Shown here piece after piece: positions 35,589 to 46,390 of a stretch of DNA of 64,000 nt. The stretch comes from Asparagus officinalis (lineage: Eukaryota > Streptophyta > Magnoliopsida > Asparagales > Asparagaceae): assembly GCF_001876935.1 (NCBI RefSeq), contig NC_033803.1, positions 31,153,358 to 31,217,357 on the forward strand. The letters run 5' to 3'. Position 1 is the first letter of the stretch. Each line of letters starts with the position of its first letter. The notes under the pieces are model-generated. The model did no database searches. It saw only the letters and a program-made list of their open reading frames with translations, and was not told where the DNA came from. Made by a program: the position numbers and the translations under genes.

Positions 35589-36226
35589 TATTTCAGCCTC
35601 GTTCTTTTATAGAAGAGTCTGGAATACTTTGGATATGATTGTCCCAACCTTCAGTCGGTGTAACGGGACCTTGGAATTGCTTCTGTTCTTGATTCCTTCA
35701 ATCCTTCAGGCTATTCGGTGCTTTGTCGAATGTCTGTAAGGTTTTCGGTGCTGCATTTATTGTCTGACCGTTGTCGGAATTTCGAATTTGAAGTCGGTTC
35801 CTAATTTTCTGATCTTTAGCTCGTGTTTGTTGGTTCAACATAGAACTGACCCTCGAATGTTGGCGTTGAGTCTTTATTTGCGACGCGTTGTCCGGCGTAG
35901 TGTTGTTGAGTTATCCTTAAGAATATTAGAAAAATATTCTCCAGGAACTTCCCAACCAAAAATCCAGGAACTTCTCAACCAAAAATAGGGAACAGTTTAT
36001 ACTCGTATACCTTATTGGAGTAATTTCTGTGCCCTAATGAGCTGAACCGGCCTGATAATGAGCTGAATCGGCTTGATAATGAGCCAAAAAAGGCAGTAAT
36101 TCGGCTCAAAAAATCTTCTGATCCTTCTGAATGTGCGGGAGAGGTAAGAATAAACCAAGGACTGAACCCTCGGTCGATTTGAAGTTGTTTCGATGCTCGA
36201 TTCAGCTTCAATTTGAATTCTGGTTC
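35589..36226 (-). other. E1 sequence between polypurine tract and antisense promoter, no gene
   Basis: No supported gene. Colinear (inverted) with 45,190-46,069 of E2. It contains one copy of the ~37-bp unit that is amplified in E2 (near 35,995-36,024). Confidence 0.55.
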
Positions 36227-36450
36227 AAATTTGGTTCAAACTGGTTCAACCTGGTTCAAGGCTGGTTCAACCTGGTTCAAGGTTGGTTCAGGACTGGTTC
36301 AAGACTGGTTCAGACTGGTTCATCCTGGTCTGGTCTGGTTCAGTCTGGTTTGACCTGGTTCAGCCTGGTTTGGCCTGGTTCAGCCTCTTTTGAACTGATT
36401 TGGACTGGTCTGGTCTGGTCTAACCTGGACCGGTCTGGTTCAGGGCTGGT
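36227..36450 (+). repeat. Degenerate CTGGTTCA minisatellite upstream of the E1 PMD promoter
   Basis: More than 20 imperfect units of CTGGTT(C/T)(A/G) with 8-12-bp spacing. The array stops a few bases before the TATA box of the plus-strand gene. The mirrored E2 array is at 45,021-45,180. Confidence 0.8.
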
Positions 36451-36454
36451 TCAT

Positions 36455-36464
36455 TTTATAAAAG
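36455..36464 (+). promoter_or_regulatory. TATA box of E1 PMD gene
   Basis: TTTATAAAAG, directly after the CTGGTT array and about 170 bp before the first splice donor. The E2 equivalents read CTATAAAAG on the minus strand at 44,980-44,990 and 45,009-45,020. Confidence 0.65.
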
Positions 36465-36489
36465 GGGTTCTTTTCTTCTTTCTTTTCCT

Positions 36490-39442
36490 CCTCCTAGGGC
36501 CGCTCCTTTGGATCTTAGGCTGAAAAATCCCTCAAAAATCTTCATACAGAAATTTCTCTCAGGCCCCTCGAGCACGTGGTCTGAGCCTCTTTCAAAATTT
36601 GATTTTTGTCGGATCCTCGAGCTTTCCTTCAGGTATATCCTCCATAATTTTAGCATATTTCATGCTTAATTCAATTTATGAACTTGTGGGATCGCATGCG
36701 AGGGTTAGGATTATGATTTGGCGTCTCGAGCTCGTCTTTCAGGGGGGTAGAATTGCAATAAAAAGGGAAATTTTTTTCTGGATCTGATCCCCTAATTTAT
36801 TTTGCAGATCATTATGTCGCGTGTCCCGAGAGGTCGCTCCCCTGCTGCACCGGCTGATGGCGTGCTTCCCTCGTACGCTGGTGAGCTATTTTTGGCATAT
36901 TTGGAAATTAGTCCCTTTTTCCTTGGGAATTTGCAAATTAGTCCTTTTTACCCCACGTTGTTCTCCTTGGTGAGGCAATTGGGAAGAGCCTTGATTCTCC
37001 TTGGTGAGGATCGACGCTTTAAAGATGGGTCAAAACCATATCTCAAAATCAATAAAGGGGGCGTTTTGACGCTGCATTGTGCCTTATAAGGCAGGGATAT
37101 ATTGTCGATATACCCTATCTTATAAGTGCATAATGTGGCCAAATCGTCTCACCCTTTATAAGGCAGTGACTCTATCTTACCCATTCGTAGGATGAGTTCA
37201 ACTTCCTTTTATAATTAAGACTAATAAATGTTTAACTGTTTGTTTCCAGTGGGATATCCTTCTGGAGCGTTCTCATCTCACGCAGTGTACGGGCGTCGTG
37301 GCGAGTATTATTCAACTTCCGACGATGTTTCCCTTATTCCAGCTACTCCTCAGTTTGCTTCGGGCACGCCGACAGAGGTTGCCCAAGTGGTGAAGGAAGG
37401 TGGACATCGAGCTCTTCGACAGTTGATTACAGATGCGCCTTTCGTGAAGGATGCCAGTTCTATTCAGCCTCTCAGGAAGACCGACTTTTTATTTGGCGAC
37501 TCTGCCAAAGATCCGGATGCAGTGTTTATTGACGCCAAGCAGTGGCTTCATAAAACTGGCGGTGGTTTCATATATTTGCCGAAGATTCCTCGGCATCGTT
37601 CGTTGACTGAGCTCAGGCGTCAGGCTGTGACACGGGAGATGTCGTGGCGCTTGACGGAGGAGCATGAGAGCGTTCACTGTGGCTATATCACTCATCAGGC
37701 AGCTCCTGGTTCGAGCAGGAGTCATATCACTGGATTGCATCCTGGAGTATTGGGGTTGGATGCACCGCCGCGTAACGAGCTTCTTGCCTCTGCTTCTACT
37801 TTGAAGAATTGCCTCGCTGCTTTAGGACGGGAGATGCCTGCGACACGTCACAGATTTTATGGCTGGGTCCATTCTTTGGACAAGCTTTGGTGGACTCGCA
37901 TGACGAAGTACGTCTTAAGCCGATGGAGCGAGGAGTTGCACGCTTGTGGTCTATATGCAGCCGTTCGTGCCACCATGTATGGTTTGCCTGTCAGCACGAA
38001 GCATTTCTTCGCTTTGTGCGAGCTTTATACTCCAGATTCGAATACTTTTCTAACCCGGCAAGGGGAGTTAGGCTTGGCCCTCCATGAGATGCACAAGATT
38101 TCTGGTTTGCCCATGGGACAGATGCTATATCAGGAATACTTTCCCTCCAACCATGAATTGAGTCAGCTGAAGGATCGCATGCCCGACCGCTACGAGACTT
38201 TATGGGACCTCACATGTCACTATCATATTTCTTTGGCGCAGTCTGGTTCAGAAATCTAGAGAGCAATTCTGGCGAGGCTATTTGCGAGCTGGCACCACTC
38301 ACTCCTTCAGGGGTGAATAGTCTATTGAAGAAGATTGACGCTCATTCCTACACCATTAGCAGTCCTGAGAGTGGCTTTCCTGCAGGGACCAAGTTTAAAT
38401 CATTTCTATGGCATGCGACCGCGCCGATTCGACCGATGACCCTTCTTGCCGGTTACCTCGCTATCTGGTTAAAGAAATGCGTGGTCCCGTATCAGTCCGG
38501 TGACACTTTGCCATTGGAAGTGCTCTTACCCAGTGGTTCAGCTTGCCTACAAAAAGGAACTTTCGCTTCTTCCGGTGATGGTGGCTAACATTCATCGAGG
38601 GCTTCGACAGATTTCTAGTGCTTTTACACGGAAGGAAAGTGAATCGTCGGCTCAGATTCCTACTATTAAGGTGGAGCTTCCGTACACTTATTTGATGGCT
38701 TGGTTCGTCCTTCATCGTTCTGATATGATGTCGGTACCTAGCACCATAGACCGCTCTGTTCCCCTACTACAGTTGTTTGAGAATGGCAAGTGGGAGGGGC
38801 GAGGATTCCCTGACGTCAGACAGCAGCTACAGGTCCACAAGTGTTGGACGTTTTCCGCTTGTTTTCCGCAGTTCTCCGGCCGATACGGCGAGTGTCTGAT
38901 TGATGAGGAAAAGCCGAGGGGGTATCGAACTCATTTAGACGTCGGCTGCTTTAACTGGCTGGTGAACATCAGGCCGGGTTATCTGACTTTCCGGGTGAGG
39001 AATCAGTGTTTCATAGAGCCATACCTACCCTACCGATTCGCTCGCCAGTTTGGCTATGATCAGCTTTATGTCGGGAATCCACGACAGCAGCTTCGGACCC
39101 ACGGCGGTTTGGTGGACGGTCTTCGCGCATGGTTGTGGACCGTGACGGGCTGTACTGGTGCTAAGTTCAGTCTCTCGAGTTCTGAGCGGCAGTTGAACCT
39201 CACATTCCTAAGCTGCAAGTGGTTGTTAGCAGCCAATAAAACTATTCCTGTGAAGCCGATTGCAGAGCTAGAGGCTGAGGAGGCTTCTCAGGCTGATTCC
39301 CGTATGATTTGGGAAAATGCTCGATCACAAAGGGCACGACACAAGACCCGTCGGATTGACGAAGAGGGAAAGAAGATCTTTCATTCTGCTGATGAAGCTT
39401 CAGGCGGAGATCTTGAAGATCACGAGAACTGTTCTGAACGAG
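36490..39442 (+). pseudogene. E1 plant mobile domain (PMD) gene, spliced, frameshifted
   Basis: Inferred structure: untranslated first exon; intron 36,633-36,807 (CAG/GT...TTTTGCAG); short exon with ATG at 36,814 and 67 coding bases to 36,880; intron 36,881-37,249 (G/GTGAGC...TTTCCAG); long exon from 37,250. E2 shows the same exon sizes and phase. The product is a PMD (aminotransferase-like plant mobile domain) protein, recognised by SNTFLTRQGELGLALHEM..SGLPM and the later IWLKKCVVPYQSG...AVQLAYKKELSLLPVMVANIHRGLRQ. Two frameshifts: a ~60-bp loss relative to E2 at about 38,245, and a shift near 38,520. A possible donor GAG/GTCAGT at 39,443 suggests a further exon in the N gap. PMD proteins of plants act in the nucleus in silencing and development; the role of the element-borne form is unknown. 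Confidence 0.75.
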
Positions 39443-39462
39443 GTCAGTTTTTTACTCTTTCC

Positions 39463-40462
39463 NNNNNNNNNNNNNNNNNNNNNNNNNNNNNNNNNNNNNN
39501 NNNNNNNNNNNNNNNNNNNNNNNNNNNNNNNNNNNNNNNNNNNNNNNNNNNNNNNNNNNNNNNNNNNNNNNNNNNNNNNNNNNNNNNNNNNNNNNNNNNN
39601 NNNNNNNNNNNNNNNNNNNNNNNNNNNNNNNNNNNNNNNNNNNNNNNNNNNNNNNNNNNNNNNNNNNNNNNNNNNNNNNNNNNNNNNNNNNNNNNNNNNN
39701 NNNNNNNNNNNNNNNNNNNNNNNNNNNNNNNNNNNNNNNNNNNNNNNNNNNNNNNNNNNNNNNNNNNNNNNNNNNNNNNNNNNNNNNNNNNNNNNNNNNN
39801 NNNNNNNNNNNNNNNNNNNNNNNNNNNNNNNNNNNNNNNNNNNNNNNNNNNNNNNNNNNNNNNNNNNNNNNNNNNNNNNNNNNNNNNNNNNNNNNNNNNN
39901 NNNNNNNNNNNNNNNNNNNNNNNNNNNNNNNNNNNNNNNNNNNNNNNNNNNNNNNNNNNNNNNNNNNNNNNNNNNNNNNNNNNNNNNNNNNNNNNNNNNN
40001 NNNNNNNNNNNNNNNNNNNNNNNNNNNNNNNNNNNNNNNNNNNNNNNNNNNNNNNNNNNNNNNNNNNNNNNNNNNNNNNNNNNNNNNNNNNNNNNNNNNN
40101 NNNNNNNNNNNNNNNNNNNNNNNNNNNNNNNNNNNNNNNNNNNNNNNNNNNNNNNNNNNNNNNNNNNNNNNNNNNNNNNNNNNNNNNNNNNNNNNNNNNN
40201 NNNNNNNNNNNNNNNNNNNNNNNNNNNNNNNNNNNNNNNNNNNNNNNNNNNNNNNNNNNNNNNNNNNNNNNNNNNNNNNNNNNNNNNNNNNNNNNNNNNN
40301 NNNNNNNNNNNNNNNNNNNNNNNNNNNNNNNNNNNNNNNNNNNNNNNNNNNNNNNNNNNNNNNNNNNNNNNNNNNNNNNNNNNNNNNNNNNNNNNNNNNN
40401 NNNNNNNNNNNNNNNNNNNNNNNNNNNNNNNNNNNNNNNNNNNNNNNNNNNNNNNNNNNNNN
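39463..40462. other. Assembly gap, 1,000 N
   Basis: Exactly 1,000 undetermined bases, the usual placeholder for a gap of unknown size. Frames that cross it are meaningless. Confidence 0.99.
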
Positions 40463-41250
40463 TTCAGAAAAAGACCTTGAAGAGTAGTAAATAGTATTCC
40501 TATACCCTCTGAGTCGCACTGTGGTCGGTGGTGGAGGTGTAACGGCTGGGCGGTGATCAACTGGTGTAGTTGGTCCATAAGCCGGCTCAAATGGGTCATC
40601 TCCAATAAAAATCCTGTTAAATACAAGTAGAATTCTCAAAAGGCATCACATTATAGTGCATTAGCTCAAAATTGGCTTAGTCCTATAATAATTTGGGAGG
40701 AGTCATATACCATTCGACAAGAATCATCCTCAAAATTCTTATCGAACGAGTGCTCGAAAATATATCTCTGGTAACTGGCATCAAATTGAGCGAGAACTAT
40801 ACATGAGTATGGGCAGTGTAGCGAGTCTTCCGCAATCAAGCCTTCCTCGTCAAAATCATCAATAGAGAAATCTGACGTAAAAGAATATAAGTACAAGAAG
40901 AATAAGCAGACTACAACCAAACAAAATGAGTTACCCCTTAGTGGATGCGTTACCCTTTATTCCCAAAATCCACGTATGCCTCCTGGCAAGTTATCTGAAG
41001 AAGCAAGATGTACAGAACATGATTAGAGGTGCCAAATTCTTTTGTATACCATCTAAAAGATACATTGTCAATAGTAGCATGTACCTTGGATTGCTGGAAT
41101 TCAGTTCCTACCATTGCTATCCTCCCTAATGTCGGCACCCCTGTAGCTTTTGGTAACTGGGGCAAGCGCGGTCAGGTTTCACCCAGGAGACACAGCGAAC
41201 GGAATCGCGCGCTCATTCGCTCTCTCACGCCTCTCCTATATAGAGCATGG
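40463..41250 (-). other. Possible host or captured gene fragment, exon-like pieces
   Basis: On the minus strand a TATA-like CTATATAGG (about 41,236-41,246) is followed by coding-looking pieces: 41,165-40,985 (61 codons to a possible CTTCTTCAG acceptor), an exon-like piece from about 40,880 to 40,695 (acidic, ending GAATG/GTATATG) and one from about 40,615 to 40,470 after TTTAACAG (P-rich, ending CAAG/GTC). The proposed splice phases do not all join without stops, so it is either a pseudogene or my exon limits are wrong. I do not recognise the protein. It is unlike the LTR elements around it in having mixed composition and splice-like borders. Confidence 0.3.
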
Positions 41251-41520
41251 GAAAAGCATGAGTCAATGTTCCGAATAACAAGAGTGTTTACAAAGTAGAT
41301 GTTACCGTCCGCTCACTTAGCCCAGCGATCAATTCACCAAGCCAAGTCCATATCAGATGCTCGCCGGAGAGCTACACGCCCCTGCTTGCGGCGCTAATCT
41401 CTTCCGCCTAGCAGCAGCGACAATAATCGAAGGTCTCGCCTGCGGAAGCGGGGTCATGGAACTTCTTTGTCAATTCATGCGTCAACTGTCGCGTCCCTGA
41501 ACATCAAACCATAAGTCCTT
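41251..41520. other. Sequence downstream of the E2 PMD gene, no gene
   Basis: GC-richer stretch without a supported frame; it lies between the stop codon of the E2 PMD gene and the exon-like region. Confidence 0.4.
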
Positions 41521-44500
41521 TCAATATTTTCTGGAAGATGGAAGCGAAAAGATGAATAAGCAAACGCTCGCTCGGAAACAGTCTTCATAATCTTTCAGCG
41601 ATCTTCCCCCTGAAGCCTCGTCTGCGGAATGAAAGGTCTTCTTTCCCTCTTCATCAATCCGACGAGTCTTGTTTCGTGCCCTCTGTGACCGAGCATTTTC
41701 CCAAATCCTACGGGAATCAACCTGAGAAGCTTCCTCGGCCTCTAACTCTGCAATCGGCTTCACGGGGATAGCCTTGTTGGCTGCTAACAACCACTTGCAG
41801 CTTAAGAAAGTGAGGTGCAACTGCCGATCAGCACTCGGGAGACTGAATTTAACACCAGTACAGCCAGTCACGGTCCACAACCACGCACGGAGACCATCTA
41901 CCAAACCGCCGTGGGCCCGAAGCTGCTGACGAGGATTCCCGACGTAAAGCTGATCATAGCCAAACTGACGAGCGAATCGGCAGGGTAGATATGGCTCTAT
42001 GAAGCACTGATCCCTCACCCGAAAAGTCAGATAACCTGGCCTAATGTTCACCAGCCAGTTAAAGCAGCCAATGTCCAAGTGAGTTCGATACTCTCTCGGC
42101 CTCTCCTCATCTATCAAACAATCGCCGTATCGGCCGGAGAACTGCGGAAAGCAAGTGGAAAATGTCCAACACTTGTGGACCTGCAGCTGCTGTCTGATGT
42201 CAGAAAATCCGCGCCCCTCCCACTTGCCGTTCTCAAGCAACTGTAGTAAAGGAACGGAATGATCTGTGGCGCTCGGTACCGACATCATATCGGAACGGTG
42301 AAGGACGAACCAAGCCATCAAGTAAGTGTACGGGAGCTCCGTCTTAAGGGTGGGAATCTGACCCGACAAATCACTTTCCTTCCGTGTAAAGGCACCAGAA
42401 AGCTGTCGAAGTCCTCGATGAATGTTAGCCACCATCACCGGAAGAAGTGAGAGTTCTTTCTTGTAGGCAAGCTGAACTGCTGGATAGAGCACTTCCAAGG
42501 GCAAGGCATCGCCAGACTGATATGGAACAACGCACTTCTTCAACCAGATAGCGAGATAACCGGCAAGAAGAGTCATTGGTCGAATCGGTGCGGTAGCATG
42601 CCACAAGAATGATTTGAACTTGGTCCCTGCAGGAAAGCCACAAGAATGAGCGTCAATCTTCTTCAGCAGACTGTTCACCCCCGAGGGAGTAAGTGGGGCC
42701 AACTCACAAATAGCCTCGCCAGAATTACTCTCCAGATTCTTGAACAAATAATTGGCAAACTGCTTCAGACTCACGAATGTCTTAGTCCTCTTTGCTAAAG
42801 GCTCAGACTGCGCCAAAGCTATATGATAGTGACAAGTGAGATCCCATAGAGTCTCGTAGCGATCAGGCATACGATCCTTCAGCGGACTTAATTCATGGTT
42901 GGAGGGAAAGTATTCCTGATACAACATCTGTCCCATGGGTAAGCCAGAAATCCTGTGCATCTCGTGAAGAGCCAAACCCAACTCCCCTTGCCGGGTCAGA
43001 AAAGTGTTCGAATCTGAATTATAAAGCTCGAACAAAGCACAGAAATGCCTTGCGCTGACAGGCAAGCCATACATGGTGGCACGAACGGCTGCATATAAAC
43101 CACAAGCGTGCAACTCCTCGCCCCATCGGCTCAAGACATACGTCGTCATACGGGTCCACCAAAACTTGTCCAAAGAATGGACCCAACCATAAATCCTGTG
43201 ACGCGTCGCAGGCATCTCCCGTCCTAGAGCAGCGAGGCGATTCCTCAAGGTAGAAGCGGTGGCGAGGAACTCGTTACGTGGTGGTGCATCCAGCCCCAGT
43301 ACTCCGGGACGCAATCCGGTGATGTGACTTCTGCTCGAGCCAGGAAACGCCTGATGAGTGATGTAGCCGCAATGGACGCTCTCATGCTCCTCCGTCAAGC
43401 GCCACGACATCTCCCGTGTCACGGCCTGACGCCTGAGCTCAGTCAATGAACGATGCCGAGGAATCTTCGGCAAGTATATGAAGCCACTGCCAGTTTTATG
43501 AAGCCACTGCTCAGCCTCAATAAACACGGCATCCGGGTCTTCGACAGAGTCGCCAAATAAGAAATCACTCTTCCGAAGAGGCTGAATAGAACTGGCGTCC
43601 TTCACAAGAGGTGCATCGGTAATCAACTGTCGAAGAGCTCGGTGCCCACCTTCCTTCACCGCCTGAGCAACCTCAGTCGATGTGCCCAAGACGAACTGAG
43701 GAGTGACCGGGATAGGGGAAACATCGTCGGAGGTCGAATAATACTCGCCACGACGCCCGTATACTGCGTGAGATGAGAACGCTCCAGAAGGGTATTCAAC
43801 TGAGAACAAGCAATTAAACGTTTGTTAATTCCAGTTATAAAAGGAAATTGAACTCATCTTACGAAGGGGTAAGATAGAGTCATTGCCTTATAAAGGGTGT
43901 GACGTTTTGGCCACGTTGCGCCTTCATAAGATAGGGTATATCGACAATATATCCCTGCCTTATAAGGCACAACGCAGCGACAAAACGCCCCCTTTATTTA
44001 TTATGAGATAGTGTTTTGACCAAGCAAAACATATCTTTGAAGCGTCGATCCTCACCAAGGAGAATCAAGGCTCTTCCCGATTGCCTCACCAAGGAGAACA
44101 ACGTGGGGTTAAAAGGACCAATTTGCAAATTTTCAGAAAAAAGAGGGTTAATTTGTAAAATTTCTATCTTCAAAGCGTCGATCCTCACCAAGGAGAATCA
44201 AGGCTCTTCCCGATTGCCTCACCAAGGAGAACAACTATCCCTGCCTTATAAGGCACAGCGCAGCGACAAAACGCCCCCTTTATTTATTATGAGATAGTGT
44301 TTTGACCAAGCAAAACATATCTTTGAAGCGTCGATCCTCACCAAGGAGAATCAAGGCTTTTCCCGGTTGCCTCACCAAGGAGAACAACGGGGAGTAAAAA
44401 AAAGAAAAAGGACCAATTTGCAAATTTCCAAGAAAAATGGACTAATTTGTAAATTTTCAGAAAAAAGTGGCTCACCGGCATAAGAGGGAGGCGCGCCACC

Positions 44501-44720
44501 AGTCGGCACGGTAGCAGATTGACCCCTCGCCATACGAGACATAGAAACCTGCAAGGTAAAATGAAGGATTAGATCTAGAAAAGGAAAAATCCCATTTTTA
44601 CCCCAAAAAAGGCAAGTTTGAGGCATCAAATCACACCCTCAACCCTTATATGTGACCCCGCGACTCCATACACTAGATCAAACACGAAATAGATCAAGAT
44701 GGCGGATGATTTACCTGAAG
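41521..44720 (-). CDS. E2 plant mobile domain (PMD) gene, antisense to its LTR, intact main exon
   Basis: Minus strand. Untranslated exon; intron 44,714-44,549 (TTCAG/GTAAAT...CTTGCAG); exon with ATG at 44,542 and 67 coding bases to 44,476; intron 44,475-43,800 (G/GTGAGC...TTCTCAG); main exon 43,799-41,521 (759 codons, uninterrupted). Joined, the product is about 781 residues. It has the PMD core: SNTFLTRQGELGLALHEM (about residue 270), a W-D-L-T-C-H-Y-H-I region, the AIWLKKCVVPYQSG...LAYKKELSLLPVMVANIHRGLR block (about 430-490), YLMAWFVLHRSD and a W-L-W-T-V-T-G block near 650. A basic segment (SQRARNKTRR, near 720) could be a nuclear signal. Where E1 has a donor GAG/GTCAGT, E2 lacks GT and reads on to a stop. 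The frame being open over 2.3 kb in decayed surroundings suggests recent selection or recent insertion. Confidence 0.75.
44016..44400 (-). repeat. Repeated block inside E2 intron 2
   Basis: A ~75-bp phrase around GAAGCGTCGATCCTCACCAA occurs three times (about 44,034, 44,171, 44,326), partly with flanking sequence, making the intron 676 bp against 369 bp in E1. The copies have diverged, so this is old duplication within the intron. Confidence 0.7.
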
Positions 44721-44979
44721 AAAAGCCCAAAATCCAATAAAGGCGAGACCTTTAAGGAAACTTGAACCACGCGCTCGAGGGGCCTGAAAGAAACTTTTGG
44801 TTTGGAGTTTTTGGGAAATTTCTCAGTCCAAGATTCAAAGGAAAGCCAGATCTAAGACAAATATCAAGGTTTGAAAGAGAATGGATGCTCGAGGGAAGAG
44901 AAATCAAGAGAAGAGAGGTAGCGGGTGGCCGGCCCTAGAAAGAGAGGAAGAAAAAGAAAAAGAAAAAAACAAAAAAACC

Positions 44980-45020
44980 CCTTTTATAGCCAATGAAGAA
45001 AAAACCCTCTTTTATAGCCT
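44980..45020 (-). promoter_or_regulatory. Two TATA boxes of E2 PMD gene
   Basis: GCTATAAAAGGGG (44,980-44,990) and GGCTATAAAAGAGG (45,009-45,020) on the minus strand, a duplicated promoter core upstream of the first untranslated exon. Confidence 0.6.
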
Positions 45021-45180
45021 TGAACCAGATCTGGCTGAACCAGACCAGACCGGGCTAAACCAGACCAAGCCAGATTGGACCAGAATGAGTCAGAATGAGC
45101 CAAATTGAGCCAGATTGAACCAGAATGAGCCAGTCTGAGCCAAATTGAACCAGTTTGAACCAAATTTGAACCAGAATTCA
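45021..45180 (-). repeat. Degenerate CTGGTTCA/TGAACCAG array upstream of E2 PMD gene
   Basis: Plus strand reads as repeated GAACCAG and GAGCCA units; same position relative to the TATA box as the E1 array at 36,227-36,450. Confidence 0.75.
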
Positions 45181-45365
45181 AATTGGAGCTGAATTAAGCA
45201 TTGGAACGACTTTAGATCAACCTACGGTTCAGTCCTTCAACTATTTAACCCCTCTACCACATATTTGGAAGGGTTGGAGAGATTTTTAAACCCAAATACT
45301 GCCTTTTGGCACTAATACTGCCTTTTTGGCACATTTTTGGGCCGGTTAAGATTATTCGAACCTAA

Positions 45366-45590
45366 AGAATACTCCGAAAAGTATACGAGTATAAACTGCT
45401 TCTTAATACTCCGAAAAGTATACGAGTATAAACTGCTTCTTAATACTCCAATAAGGTATACGAGATAAACTGCTTCTTAATACTCCGAAAAGTATACGAG
45501 TATAAACTGCTTCTTAATACTCCGAAAAGTATACGAGTATAAACTGCTTCTTAATACTCCAATAAGGTATACGAGTATAAACTATTCCCT
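45366..45590 (+). repeat. Six-unit 37-bp tandem repeat with trimer order in E2
   Basis: Units start AATACTCCGAAAAGTATACG (type u) or AATACTCCAATAAGGTATAC (type v). The order is u-u-v-u-u-v. Each contains GTATACGAGTATA, a near-palindrome. E1 has a single unit. Confidence 0.8.
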
Positions 45591-46069
45591 CCTCTTTGTT
45601 GAGAAGTTTCTGGAGAATATTTTTCTAAAAATATTCTTAAGGATAACTTAACATAACTCCCAGGAGTGTATGAGTATAAACTAGACCTCCCCGCTCCAAC
45701 TCCTTAAGAGCTTAAACTGTGTAGACTCCAAAATACTTACGAGTATAAACTGTGTTAAACGCCGGACAACGCGTCACAATGAAGATTCAAAGCCGTCAAC
45801 CGATGGTCAATTCCGTGTTGAAACAACCAAATTGAGCTAAAAAAGCCAAGAAATCAAGAATCGGCTTCAAATTCAAAATTCCGACAACGGTCAGACAATA
45901 AATGCAGCACCGGAACCCTCTCAAGCATTCGACAAAGCACCGAATAGCCTGGAGGATTGAAGGAATCGAGAACAGAAACCATTCCAAGATCCCGTTACAC
46001 CGATTGAAGGTTGGGACAATCATATCCAAAGTATTCCAGACTCTTCTATAAAAGAACGAGCCTGGAAAA
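45591..46069 (+). other. E2 sequence before its polypurine tract, no gene
   Basis: No supported gene; colinear with the reverse of 35,590-35,990 in E1. Confidence 0.5.
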
Positions 46070-46390
46070 CTTTGGAGGGGGGTATCTGTAGGCATATAAA
46101 ATTGCTTATAGGTCCCTTAACACGGCTCAACATGAACTAATGAACCATCAGGCGACGTATCTAAGCACGAACGTCAGTCCACAACACCGAAGCCAAGTGA
46201 CACGCAACGAAGCGGATTAACAAGGCTACGAAGCTGACAAACCGCATGTGAACGACGGAATGAATCCACTCGCGTGCGGAATCAAACCAACGGTTCAGGG
46301 AGTCAACGAGTCATCCAACCATATAACGGATTCGAACTCAGACACCAAAGCCGATTTACTGCCTAATCGGGATCCAGACTTCCAAATTAC
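46070..46390 (+). repeat. E2 polypurine tract and start of its 3' LTR (truncated)
   Basis: CTTTGGAGGGGGGTATC (46,070-46,086) then TGTAGGCATATAAAATTGC. The LTR is plus-oriented, opposite to the E1 and E3 LTRs, and breaks off after ~300 bp at about 46,390, where E3 gag sequence in the other orientation begins. E2 as a whole therefore runs plus with its PMD gene antisense. Confidence 0.8.

Larger units (their letters stand above)
34737..39462 (-). mobile_element. E1: LTR element carrying an antisense PMD gene, left part
   Basis: The element runs on the minus strand: 3' LTR at 34,737-35,572, polypurine tract to its right, then an internal region whose only gene points the opposite way (plus strand). 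It is interrupted at 39,463 by 1,000 Ns. No polymerase is present in this part. Antisense extra genes next to the 3' LTR are known for Tat/Ogre-type gypsy elements, so that lineage is the likely one, but no pol here proves it. Confidence 0.7.

Noticed and set aside
38500..40639. Long frames of 387-664 codons on both strands around the gap
   Set aside because: Most of their length is translated N; only the flanks are real sequence.
36450..45180. Inverted E1/E2 copies as an assembly palindrome
   Set aside because: The copies differ by many substitutions, by frameshifts in E1, by intron length (369 versus 676 bp) and by repeat number, so they are separate loci or elements.
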